Of a DNA stretch of 64,000 nt, positions 54,112 through 62,404 are shown one piece after another. The stretch is from the NCBI RefSeq assembly GCF_003992625.1, contig NZ_RZMW01000033.1:1-64000 (forward strand). Reading direction: 5' to 3'. Each line of letters begins with the position of its first letter. Within the stretch, counting starts at the first letter, position 1. The DNA is from Pelagibacterium lentulum (GTDB lineage: Bacteria > Pseudomonadota > Alphaproteobacteria > Rhizobiales > Devosiaceae). Made by a program: the position numbers and the translations under genes. The notes under the pieces are model-generated. The model did no database searches, was not told the DNA's origin, and saw only the letters and a list, made by a program, of their open reading frames with translations.

Positions 54112-55024
54112 ACCGCGCAAGATCGGGTGGTCACGCCCCACGCCCATCGTGCCATCCCAATCGGTTGCGGGACGCACTTTGATGCTTTTGATCGGCATCA
54201 TGACGTTCTTGTCTTGCGTTACCTTCGGCGGTGTGTTGCTGGTTCAGAAGTCGGCAGTTGGCTGGTCGGCTGATGTGGGGCGCGAAGTCACCATCCAGAT
54301 ACGCCCGCTCGATGGCGAAGTGTTGGAAAGCAATTTGCGTCTGGCGGTATCGATTGCCGAGGGTGTGCCCGGTGTTTCGAGTGCCCACGCCCTGACGCTG
54401 GAAGAAAGCGAGCGCTTGCTTGAACCATGGCTTGGGGCCGGGCTCGACCTGTCCGACTTGGCAATCCCCCGGCTTGTAGTCGTGCGGCTGGCTGATCCCA
54501 ATGCAGCCGATATCGCCCGGCTGGAAAGGGAAATATCGGCCATCAGCGGGGCGAGCCTTGAAACCCATGCCGCATGGCGCGTGCAGCTCAATACAATGGC
54601 CGGAACGATCGTTGTTTCCGGCATTCTGGTTCTGGCACTGATATTGGTAGCGACAGCGCTTGCCATTGTGTTTGCGACCCGCGGCACCATGTCGACAAAC
54701 CGCGAGATTGTCGACGTCCTGCATTTTATCGGCGCGTCTAACCGGTTCATTGCAGGCGAATTTCAGGGGCGGTTTCTCATGATCGGATTGCGCGGCGGGA
54801 TTGTGGGTGGTGTCGCCGCGATTCTGTTCTTTATCTTCATAAGCGCTGCCATGAGCACCGTGATGCCCGAGCAATCATCGGCACAATTGGGGGTTCTATT
54901 CGGTCAGTTCTCGCTTGGCGTCGCTGGATTGCTGGGGATCGTGGGCGTTGTGCTGGTCATTGCCGGGCTTACCGCGATCACGTCCCGCTTGACCGTAAGG
55001 CGCTTTCTCTCTCAGATTTCATAA
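54104..55024 (+). CDS. ftsX: Cell division protein FtsX
   Basis: A 306-residue membrane protein with four hydrophobic segments: one near 27-47, then three after 165. The large periplasmic loop between the first and second (about 50-165) is the FtsX extracellular domain, and NREIVDVLHFIGASNRFIAGEF is the conserved cytoplasmic segment that meets FtsE. Overlap with ftsE supports coupling. Confidence 0.93.
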   Translation: MTEPRKIGWSRPTPIVPSQSVAGRTLMLLIGIMTFLSCVTFGGVLLVQKSAVGWSADVGREVTIQIRPLDGEVLESNLRLAVSIAEGVPGVSSAHALTLEESERLLEPWLGAGLDLSDLAIPRLVVVRLADPNAADIARLEREISAISGASLETHAAWRVQLNTMAGTIVVSGILVLALILVATALAIVFATRGTMSTNREIVDVLHFIGASNRFIAGEFQGRFLMIGLRGGIVGGVAAILFFIFISAAMSTVMPEQSSAQLGVLFGQFSLGVAGLLGIVGVVLVIAGLTAITSRLTVRRFLSQIS

Positions 55025-55063
55025 CCACCAGGCATTATAAAGGTCTGCGGGAGGACCGATGTC

Positions 55064-55873
55064 ATGATCGTTCAGGCCATTCGCTCGACGCTTTTCTATT
55101 TGCTGTTTTTCATCCACACGATCCCACTTGCGATCATTGTGGGGCTTTTGGCCAAACTTGCCCCTGGCCAAAGAAAACTCGGTTGGGCGCTCGTGGTTTA
55201 CTGGAATAACGCAAATCTGTTTTTTCTGCGCTGGATCGTGGGAATTCGTACCGAGGTTGAAGGAGCGGAGCATATACCGCCGGGTGGGTGTATAATTGCA
55301 GCAAAGCACCAGTCCGACTGGGATATTTTTGCAATTTTGCCCTATTCGGGCAAACCGTCTTTTATTGCCAAGCGTGAATTGCTCGACATTCCGCTTTTCG
55401 GCTGGGCGGCGCGCTGGTTCGATACCATTTCGGTTGATCGCAAAAAGGGCAGGGAAGCGTTGCCCGCGATGATGGTGGAAGCCAGGAATGCGCTTGAGAA
55501 CGGATGCCGGGTCATCATTTATCCCGAAGGCACACGCCGCGCACCATTGGAGGCACCGGCCTATCGCGGGGGCATCGTCAAGATGTATCAGGAACTCAAT
55601 GTGCCGGTCGTGCCGGTTGCCCTGACCTCGGGACTTTATTGGGGGCGCAACAGTCCTATTCTCTGGCCCGGTACAGCAAGGGCAAAATTTCTGCCTCCAA
55701 TTCCATCCGGCCTTTCGGCACGAGAATTTGAAAGCAGGCTCATCGATACAATCGAAAATGAGACCAATCGCATGGTGCTTGAAGACGCCCGCAAGGGGCT
55801 TGCGCGGCCGATCTCGCCACGTCTGCGCGCTCGGATTGCCGAGCTTGAGGCGGAAATCGGCGCTACGCTTTAA
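55064..55873 (+). CDS. plsC: 1-acyl-sn-glycerol-3-phosphate acyltransferase
   Basis: A 269-residue membrane enzyme making phosphatidic acid. The catalytic HX4D is KHQSDWDIF, followed by GKPSFIAKRELLDIP, and the substrate motif IIYPEGTRRAP. One to two hydrophobic segments are at the N-terminus. It is 40 bases downstream of ftsX and is probably co-transcribed. Confidence 0.93.
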   Translation: MIVQAIRSTLFYLLFFIHTIPLAIIVGLLAKLAPGQRKLGWALVVYWNNANLFFLRWIVGIRTEVEGAEHIPPGGCIIAAKHQSDWDIFAILPYSGKPSFIAKRELLDIPLFGWAARWFDTISVDRKKGREALPAMMVEARNALENGCRVIIYPEGTRRAPLEAPAYRGGIVKMYQELNVPVVPVALTSGLYWGRNSPILWPGTARAKFLPPIPSGLSAREFESRLIDTIENETNRMVLEDARKGLARPISPRLRARIAELEAEIGATL

Positions 55874-56034
55874 GGACAGTTGCGATCAATAGGTCGTATG
55901 CTGGAAAAATAAAAACACAATATATTGACAACTTCCCCGCCTATGCCCAAATTCGGGTGATAATGCCGCTTGACGCCAGATGGTGGCATGTTCTATATAT
56001 GTTCTCTTAGTAATCATGCCATTTGGGAGTGGTC

Positions 56035-56373
56035 ATGAGCGGTCGGAACGACATCGCATCTTTTGGCTTGGCGGCGGGCATCATGTGGATCGGCCGCTCG
56101 GGTCGCCGCTATGTGCTCCAGCGCGTTCTGGAGGAAGGGCATGTTCTGGTCGAGGGCGCGCTCTATGCTCTTGTCAATGGCAATGCTATTGCCTGGGCGG
56201 GCACGGCACAAAACCTGATTGAAGATCAGGCAAGCCGCGCGCGGTTTCGCCGCGCGGCAGGAGAGGGGGCGGTTCTGTTTTCGCTGCCTGCTCCCGACGA
56301 AGAACTCGCCTGCATGACCCTTGTTTGGGACCTTGAAGGCACGCGCCGCAATCCGGGCCGGAACGCTGCCTGA
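56035..56373 (+). CDS. Hypothetical protein, unrecognised
   Basis: A 112-residue protein from ATG at 56035 with GGGAG eight bases upstream (an in-frame TTG lies at 56023). There is no signal peptide or membrane segment. The sequence is mixed beta/alpha (YVLQRVLEEGHVLVEGALYA, then FRRAAGEGAVLFSLPAPDEE). I recognise no family or catalytic motif. It lies between plsC and the convergent chaC gene in normal codon usage. Confidence 0.55.
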   Translation: MSGRNDIASFGLAAGIMWIGRSGRRYVLQRVLEEGHVLVEGALYALVNGNAIAWAGTAQNLIEDQASRARFRRAAGEGAVLFSLPAPDEELACMTLVWDLEGTRRNPGRNAA

Positions 56374-56434
56374 AAAGCATGACCGGTTCGGCCGAAGACC
56401 CGCTGGCAGAGACGATTTCAAAAAAAGCGGCGGT

Positions 56435-56983
56435 TTAGCTTTCCAGAGCCGGCTTTTTCGCCTGCAATCTACTGCTCAGTTCTACAATCGGGCGATCAAT
56501 GATCCCGATCTGTGCAAGATGGGCGGCGGTATTGATCACATAGTCCCGATTATCGCCCGATTCTCCGCGCGCGCCGGCGACCAGTTCAAGCTGCTGATCG
56601 AGGCTGAGCCGTCCCGCATATTGGGAGTGGCTCTGATCTGCCAAAAAGACCAACGCTTGCACTGTTGCGCCTGATGCCAGCCGCACGTTACGCAATGCTT
56701 CCTTATAGACGCCGGTGACCTGTTCGCGCTCACGCAGATATTCGCGCACGTCCCGCCAGTGGTCGGGCCTCACCTTGAACGCCATGCCAAGGCAGGAGCC
56801 GCCGCGTTCCAACCCGAAGACCAGGCCGGGCCGTTCCGGTGTGCCCCGATGGCGATGCGATAGAATACACAGCCGCCTATGGGCGCCACGCAGCAGGGCG
56901 CGTTCGGCCATCTCAAAGGCGAAGCCGGGACGCCAGATCAGCGAGCCATAGCCGAAAACCCAAGGGGGGGCAGTTTCATTCAT
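56435..56983 (-). CDS. Glutathione-specific gamma-glutamylcyclotransferase (ChaC family)
   Basis: A 182-residue ChaC protein. VFGYGSLIWRPGF is the substrate loop, and YLREREQVTGVYKEA contains the catalytic glutamate region. It splits glutathione into 5-oxoproline and Cys-Gly. The same window holds another GGCT-type gene at 32788 with a different architecture. Confidence 0.92.
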   Translation of the reverse strand: MNETAPPWVFGYGSLIWRPGFAFEMAERALLRGAHRRLCILSHRHRGTPERPGLVFGLERGGSCLGMAFKVRPDHWRDVREYLREREQVTGVYKEALRNVRLASGATVQALVFLADQSHSQYAGRLSLDQQLELVAGARGESGDNRDYVINTAAHLAQIGIIDRPIVELSSRLQAKKPALES

Positions 56984-57128
56984 GGGCAGAGAGAAGAAAA
57001 TCAGATGTCATCACACCACATTTAGACCCTTTGCTGCGGTTACGAAAGTGGCTCGATGGGGGCATAAGCGGGGTATGTGGCGGTAAATCGCGTTTGCGTT
57101 GATTGCAGGTTCGGCTAAGAGAGTGTTC

Positions 57129-58094
57129 ATGAAGCGCTTTATTATAATGATTTGTGTCGTCGTTGCGGTGGCTGGCTTGTGGACCGCGGGCTGGTTCTAT
57201 ATCGCCCAACGGGTCGGTGCAGAAGTTGCCATGCTGGCCGAGGCCGATGGGGAGAGCGTGCCGCGCGTGACGTGTGAAGACTTGCAGGTCGATGGCTTTC
57301 CCTTTCATTTTGCCCCGCGTTGCACGAATGCAGAAATAGTTATGGGCGATTACGACATCACGCTCGGTCAGTTGCAAGGCACCGTGCTCTTTTACCGTCC
57401 GACGCATATTCAGTTTTTTGCTGCAGGGCCGCTCGAAATCGCCGATGCCTTTACAGGCAGCCGGCAGCAGGTCACCTGGTCGGACATGCGGGGCAGTGTG
57501 CGGCTTGACGGCGATCGGATCGGACGAATTTCTGTTCTGGCCAACAACATCGTTTATGCTGATGCGCTTTTTGGCGATGCAGTGTTCGGTGAGGCCGAGC
57601 ACGCCGAAATCCACCTTGTCGATGCCACTGGATCAGAGGGCCATGACGGGCTTGGCGCAGCGTTGGATTATTTCGCGCGGATCGACGGGCTTGAAAGCGG
57701 GCCTGCGGAAATCGAAAATGGGACGATTACCCTTGATGGCCGCCTGACGGGATTGCCGCCCATGGATGTATGGGGGCACCCCGATGCGTTGAGGATTTGG
57801 CAGGCCAATGACGGGGTGCTCAGTGTGCGGGCTATCGATGCGGTTGCCCAGGATGCGAGTCTGAGTGCATCAGGTGACCTGCATCTTGATGAACTGGGGC
57901 GGCTTAACGGAGTAATCGAGCTTACAGCCTCGGGTATCCGTGAGCGGCTTGGGGACATGGAAGAAAGCCAACTCGTCGACGTGTTCCTGGGATCGCCGGA
58001 TGCACAGGGTATGCATCGACAGAGTGTTACAGCGCGCAACGGCACGCTGGTGGTCGGCATCATTCCGGTTTTCGCGCTTACGCCTCTGTTTTAG
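57129..58094 (+). CDS. DUF2125 domain-containing secreted protein
   Basis: A 321-residue protein from ATG at 57129. A membrane/signal segment (about 4-24) is followed by VPRVTCEDLQVDGFPFHFAP, the recurring DUF2125 motif (VxCxxxxVxGFPFR). The rest is a long beta-rich extracytoplasmic region ending RNGTLVVGIIPVFAL. The function is unknown; similar proteins are common in alphaproteobacteria. It overlaps the convergent tyrA gene by 17 bp. Confidence 0.85.
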   Translation: MKRFIIMICVVVAVAGLWTAGWFYIAQRVGAEVAMLAEADGESVPRVTCEDLQVDGFPFHFAPRCTNAEIVMGDYDITLGQLQGTVLFYRPTHIQFFAAGPLEIADAFTGSRQQVTWSDMRGSVRLDGDRIGRISVLANNIVYADALFGDAVFGEAEHAEIHLVDATGSEGHDGLGAALDYFARIDGLESGPAEIENGTITLDGRLTGLPPMDVWGHPDALRIWQANDGVLSVRAIDAVAQDASLSASGDLHLDELGRLNGVIELTASGIRERLGDMEESQLVDVFLGSPDAQGMHRQSVTARNGTLVVGIIPVFALTPLF

Positions 58095-59004
58095 TGTCCG
58101 CGCCATGCGGGCGTCCGAAGTCGGGCGCTGCCGTTTCCTGGCCGGCCTCGATAATCGAGCGGCGGATTGCGCGCGTGCGCGTGAAAAGGCTTTCAAGGGC
58201 TGGGCCGTCGCCAACCCGAACCGCACGTTGCAAAGTGCTGAGGTCTTCCAAAAAACGCCCCAGCATTTCGAGCACCGCGCTGCGATTCGTCAGAAACACG
58301 TCCCGCCACATCACCGGATCGGACGCGGCAATACGGGTGAAATCCCGGAAACCGCCGGCCGAGAACTTGATGACTTCCGATTTGGTCACAGATTCAAGGT
58401 CATCGGCAGTGCCCACGATGTTGTAGGCAATCAAGTGAGGGACGTGCGAGGTGATGGCAACCACGAGGTCGTGGTGATCGGCGTCCATGAGTTCCACATC
58501 CGAACCCAAGGCGCGCCAGAAGGCTTTCATAGTCTCGACCGCTTCGAGCGGTTGATCGGGCTCTGGGGTAAGAATGCACCAGCGATTGTCAAAAAGTTCA
58601 GCAAAGCCTGCCGATGGGCCGGAATGCTCGGTGCCAGCCATTGGATGGCCGGGGATGAAATGTACCCCCTTTGGCACCAGAGGTCCGACAACCTTGTGAA
58701 CATGCGCCTTGACCGAACCGACATCGGACAGAATTGCGCCGGGTTTGAGCGCTCCTGCGATTTCTTTGGCAATCGATCCATAAGAGCCGACAGGCGTGCA
58801 TAGAATAACTATATCGGCGTCGCGAACAGCTTCCGCGGCATCGAGTGTATATTGGTCGCCCAATCCAAGCGCTTGGGCCTCCGCCAGCGTTTCGGGCCTG
58901 CGGGTTGCAATGGCAATGGTTTTTGCCAGCCCTCTTTCCCGCGCGCGCAAGGCGATGGACGAGCCGATAAGGCCTATGCCGATCAGGGCAAGTTTTTCGA
59001 TCAT
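58078..59004 (-). CDS. Prephenate/arogenate dehydrogenase (TyrA/TyrC family)
   Basis: A 308-residue enzyme. IEKLALIGIGLIGSSIALRA is the NAD(P)-binding loop at the N-terminus (start at 59004, overlapping hisC by four bases). VGSVKAHVHKVVGPLVPKGV, FIPGHPMAGTEHSGP and SHVPHLIAYN are the conserved prephenate dehydrogenase motifs. It produces the precursor of tyrosine. The alternative start at 59031 reads into hisC. Confidence 0.92.
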   Translation of the reverse strand: MIEKLALIGIGLIGSSIALRARERGLAKTIAIATRRPETLAEAQALGLGDQYTLDAAEAVRDADIVILCTPVGSYGSIAKEIAGALKPGAILSDVGSVKAHVHKVVGPLVPKGVHFIPGHPMAGTEHSGPSAGFAELFDNRWCILTPEPDQPLEAVETMKAFWRALGSDVELMDADHHDLVVAITSHVPHLIAYNIVGTADDLESVTKSEVIKFSAGGFRDFTRIAASDPVMWRDVFLTNRSAVLEMLGRFLEDLSTLQRAVRVGDGPALESLFTRTRAIRRSIIEAGQETAAPDFGRPHGADTKTEA

Positions 59005-60095
59005 TTGTCTTCCATAAATGCGTTCAGGCATTCGGCCACTGCTTCCATGGCGTCCTGCGTACCGATGGAAATGCGCAATCCGTTGTCGATGCCATAACCT
59101 CCCATTTCCCGGACGACCAGCCCCTGAGCCAGCAGTGCCGCGTTGGCGTCAGAAGCGGTTTGGCCGGGCGTATCGGGAAACAGCACAAGAATGAAATTGC
59201 CCTGGCTGGGCAAGACGCGCAGACGGTTGGAAGCCAGCTTGTCTGTCAGCCAGTCGCGCCATCTGGCATTATGGTCACGCAACGCTTTGGTGAAAACCGT
59301 GTCGCGCGCCGCGGCTGTGGCGGCAACCTGTCCAGGCACCGAAACATTGAACGGGCCTCTGATGCGATTAACGGCGTCGACGACATGTTCGGGACCATAG
59401 AGCCAGCCCACGCGCGCAGCGGCCAGCCCCATTTTGGAAAAGGTTCTGACCATCACGACATTTTCGGCCCGCTCGACCAGCGAGATGCCAACTCCGTAAT
59501 CTTCGGCGGTGACATATTCGGCATAGGCGGAATCGATCACCAGTACTACATGTGACGGTAGCCCTGCATGCAGGCGGTCGAGCGCGCCGGCATCGAGATA
59601 TGTCCCGGTCGGATTGTTGGGATTGGCAAGAAAAACAATCTTGGTTCTGTCGGTCACTGCTGCCAGCAGTGCATCGACATCGGCGCGATAGTCGGTTTCC
59701 GCCGCAATGATGGGTGTGCCGCCTGCCGCCCTGGTTACGATCGGATAGACCATGAAGCCGTATTGGCTCATGACCGCCTCGTCACCGTCCCCGATATAGG
59801 TCTGAGCCAGAAGATGCAGCACTTCATCCGAACCCGCGCCCACGATAATCCGTTCCGCGTCGATCGAATGAACTTCTCCGAGCGTTTCGCGCAATTGGCG
59901 CGATGAACCTTCGGGATAAATGTCGAGCTTTTCGGCTGCGGCCTTGACCGCTTCAATCGCCTTTGGGCTGGCGCCAAGCGGGGATTCGTTGGCAGAAAGC
60001 TTTATGACCCGGCTCGCGCCATGCGCTGTCGAGCGGCCCGGTACATATGGCGCGATCTCCAGAATGCCTTTTTGCGGCTGTGGTCGGTTTTCCAT
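59001..60095 (-). CDS. hisC: Histidinol-phosphate aminotransferase
   Basis: A 364-residue class I/II PLP enzyme. KLSANESPLGASPKAIEAV, NPNNPTGTYLDAG and the PLP lysine in RTFSKMGLAAARVGWLYG are typical. In many alphaproteobacteria the hisC copy next to tyrA also works on phenylalanine/tyrosine precursors; such a double role is plausible here, as tyrA overlaps it. Confidence 0.93.
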   Translation of the reverse strand: MENRPQPQKGILEIAPYVPGRSTAHGASRVIKLSANESPLGASPKAIEAVKAAAEKLDIYPEGSSRQLRETLGEVHSIDAERIIVGAGSDEVLHLLAQTYIGDGDEAVMSQYGFMVYPIVTRAAGGTPIIAAETDYRADVDALLAAVTDRTKIVFLANPNNPTGTYLDAGALDRLHAGLPSHVVLVIDSAYAEYVTAEDYGVGISLVERAENVVMVRTFSKMGLAAARVGWLYGPEHVVDAVNRIRGPFNVSVPGQVAATAAARDTVFTKALRDHNARWRDWLTDKLASNRLRVLPSQGNFILVLFPDTPGQTASDANAALLAQGLVVREMGGYGIDNGLRISIGTQDAMEAVAECLNAFMEDK

Positions 60096-60283
60096 CTTCG
60101 TTTAGCCTTTTGGTCCCTGAACCGGAATGGACAGGGCGGTGATTTGCTCTCACCTCTCTGGCGTTTGGCCGGAAAAGCGGGAGCGGGCTGGCCGTTCGGC
60201 TTTGGCTTAAAGCAAAGTCCTGAAACGCCGCGCGGACCATAGTGAATGGTTGGGCGCAAGGCAATCGCGGGCAGTGCCCGATT

Positions 60284-61018
60284 TCAAAGATGTTCTCTTG
60301 CAGTCTGGGGGGCGAAATCGTGTTGAGCGTTATGGACCTCCGCGCGCCTGCGCCGGGCAATGGCCGGGAAAGCTTCCTTCTTGGCTCTGACACACATAAG
60401 TCCGGCAAAAGTGCCCCCGAACAATTTACCGGCGCGCTCGAACAGTTTGGCGGAACGGATGACCGGCGCACGATTGATCGGCGGCAGATAAACGCAATCG
60501 CGCCAGGCTTCGGGGGTGAAGGAATGCTCGCGCAGGAGCTTGTCCATCTGGCCGCGAGAATAGGGCCGACCATAGCCGAACGGATTGTTGTCCCATTGCG
60601 CCCAAAGACCGCGCCGGCGGGGCACGACGATAATCAGATGCGCATTGGGTGCGCAGATACGCCAGAGCTCGCGCATGAGTTCTTCGGCATCGGGCACCTG
60701 CTCGAAACCGTGCACAATAAGACACAGATCGATTGCGGCGTCGGTCAGGGGCATTTCCAAAGGGTCGCATAGCACCGTGCGGGAGGGCCCCTCCCGCGGC
60801 CATGCCGATGCGCCCTGCCGGGCGGGCATGAAGGCAAGTACCCGTTCGGCGCCTCTAAGTGCGCCGCGCAGGTATGGTGTGGCAAAGCCCAGACCAAGAA
60901 TGCGCTTGCCGGTCACATCGCCCGCCAGGGCACTGACCTGTTCGCGCACGAGTTGCCGGGTCAACCGCCCGAGCGGAGACTTATAGAACCGGATTAGCCC
61001 ATCTACGTCAGGGGTCAT
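60284..61018 (-). CDS. Class I SAM-dependent methyltransferase
   Basis: A 244-residue protein from ATG at 61018 (AGG upstream; GTG two codons earlier is possible). GKRILGLGFATPYLRGALR is motif I, and AAIDLCLIVHGFEQVPDAEE with LRELWRICAPNAHLIIVVPR is the type-11 pattern. It is divergent from gloB, a common arrangement in rhizobia. The methyl acceptor is unknown. Confidence 0.85.
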   Translation of the reverse strand: MTPDVDGLIRFYKSPLGRLTRQLVREQVSALAGDVTGKRILGLGFATPYLRGALRGAERVLAFMPARQGASAWPREGPSRTVLCDPLEMPLTDAAIDLCLIVHGFEQVPDAEELMRELWRICAPNAHLIIVVPRRRGLWAQWDNNPFGYGRPYSRGQMDKLLREHSFTPEAWRDCVYLPPINRAPVIRSAKLFERAGKLFGGTFAGLMCVRAKKEAFPAIARRRRAEVHNAQHDFAPQTAREHL

Positions 61019-61158
61019 TGTCACCTGATCTCGCTGCCTGCCTCAAGATATGTGGCGCGTTTGCCTGCCAAGGTCAAATCCTTGCTTATCTTGCCTGTGT
61101 CACAATGGGTTCCTATGGTAGAGCTAAGTTTATGAGAACAATGACAAAGGAGTGAGTG

Positions 61159-61926
61159 GTGGCCCTCGACATTGCCGTTTTCCCCGCGAGATCCGACAAT
61201 TTCGGTTATCTGGTTCGTGATACGAGGTCAGGCAGGGTCGCGGCGATTGATGCGCCGGAAGAAGCGGCAATCCTTGCCGAATTGAGCCGTCGCGGCTGGC
61301 ACCTTACCGACATTCTGATCACCCATCACCACCCCGATCATACCGAAGCGATCATGCCGCTCAAATCGCGTTTTGATGTGCATGTGGCTGGTCCGCGCGC
61401 CGAGGCCGACAAGATCGAAGGGCTCGACCAGTTGGTCGAGCCGGGCCAGAGGGTCAAGGTGGGCGACGCGGTATTCGATATCATCGCCGTGCCAGGGCAT
61501 ACACTGGGCCACATAGCCTATTTCTGCGAAGTCGACAAAGCGCTGTTTTGCGGCGATGCTCTGTTTTCACTCGGGGTTGGGCGTATGTTTGAGGGAACGC
61601 CCGGTCCCATGTGGGAAGGGCTGTTGCGGATGCGCGATCTCGACCCTGAAACGCGAATCTATTGCGGGCATGAATATAGCCTTGCCAACGCGAAATTTGC
61701 CTTGCACGTGGACCCGGACAACACCGCGCTACAGAACAGGTATCGCGAAATCGAGGCGCAACTGGGACGGGGCGCTGCAACGATCCCGTCGCGGCTGGCC
61801 GATGAAATTGCGGCTAACCCATTCCTTAGGGCCGACGATAGGGACCTTGCCGGGCGCATGGGACTTTCAGAGGCGCCCGCCAGCGAAGTTTTTGCGGCGT
61901 TGCGTCAGGCCAAGGACAATTTTTAG
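61159..61926 (+). CDS. gloB: Hydroxyacylglutathione hydrolase (glyoxalase II)
   Basis: A 255-residue MBL enzyme from GTG at 61159 (AAAGGAG six bases upstream; another GTG lies one codon before). Metal ligands are in ITHHHPDHTEAIM, GHTLGHIAYF, FCGDALFSLGVGRMFEG and YCGHEYSLANA. It hydrolyses S-lactoylglutathione, the second step of methylglyoxal removal. It pairs functionally with mgsA at 14.6 kb. Confidence 0.95.
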   Translation: MALDIAVFPARSDNFGYLVRDTRSGRVAAIDAPEEAAILAELSRRGWHLTDILITHHHPDHTEAIMPLKSRFDVHVAGPRAEADKIEGLDQLVEPGQRVKVGDAVFDIIAVPGHTLGHIAYFCEVDKALFCGDALFSLGVGRMFEGTPGPMWEGLLRMRDLDPETRIYCGHEYSLANAKFALHVDPDNTALQNRYREIEAQLGRGAATIPSRLADEIAANPFLRADDRDLAGRMGLSEAPASEVFAALRQAKDNF

Positions 61927-61933
61927 CAACAGA

Positions 61934-62089
61934 TCAGAGCTTTTGCCGCAGTTCGTCGATGCGCTGGATCTGTGCTTCCAATTCAGACTTGAGCGCCAAG
62001 GCCTCTGCGTGGTTGCGTCGAGTGCCAGCGACAGCCCGCTCGAGATCCTCGATTGCACGGTTTAGTTTGGCAAGGGCAGTTGCGGACAT
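61934..62089 (-). CDS. Small coiled-coil protein
   Basis: A 51-residue protein from MSATALAKLNRAIEDLERAV. The whole length is a predicted coiled coil with heptad-like leucines (LEAQIQRIDELRQKL at the end). This form resembles the small DUF4164-type helical proteins of rhizobia. Upstream in-frame sequence to 62224 looks non-coding. Confidence 0.6.
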   Translation of the reverse strand: MSATALAKLNRAIEDLERAVAGTRRNHAEALALKSELEAQIQRIDELRQKL

Positions 62090-62269
62090 GGATAAGGCTT
62101 TCCCTGGGACAATCGAAAGTTCGATTGTCAAATGCAGTCGGTCTTGAGCCTTTGGCTTGCAATCATGGCCGCCGTCGCTCAAATACCTGTTATGGGAAAA
62201 GATGACGGGGTTGCCAAGGCGCATGGCGGCGACTGGGTGCCGTCAATCAATATTTTGCCGGGCAAGCTC

Positions 62270-62404
62270 CTATCGGGGTCCTGCCGGCTGGAAAAAATAT
62301 AGTGCTGTGGCCAGCAGCGCCGCGCCCATGACCAGCAACCAACAGAACATTCCGGTTCTGGTATGGGTTTCAGGCGCCATCCACGTTCTGTCCCTTGTTT
62401 TCAT
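62270..62404 (-). CDS. 44-residue single-pass membrane protein coupled to copCD
   Basis: The ATG overlaps the copCD stop codon as ATGA, a classic coupling arrangement. A polar N-terminus (MKTRDRTWMAPETHTRTG) precedes one membrane helix (MFCWLLVMGAALLATALYFF) and a short QPAGPR tail. No family is recognised. Its position suggests a small subunit of the copper-related membrane protein. Confidence 0.6.
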   Translation of the reverse strand: MKTRDRTWMAPETHTRTGMFCWLLVMGAALLATALYFFQPAGPR

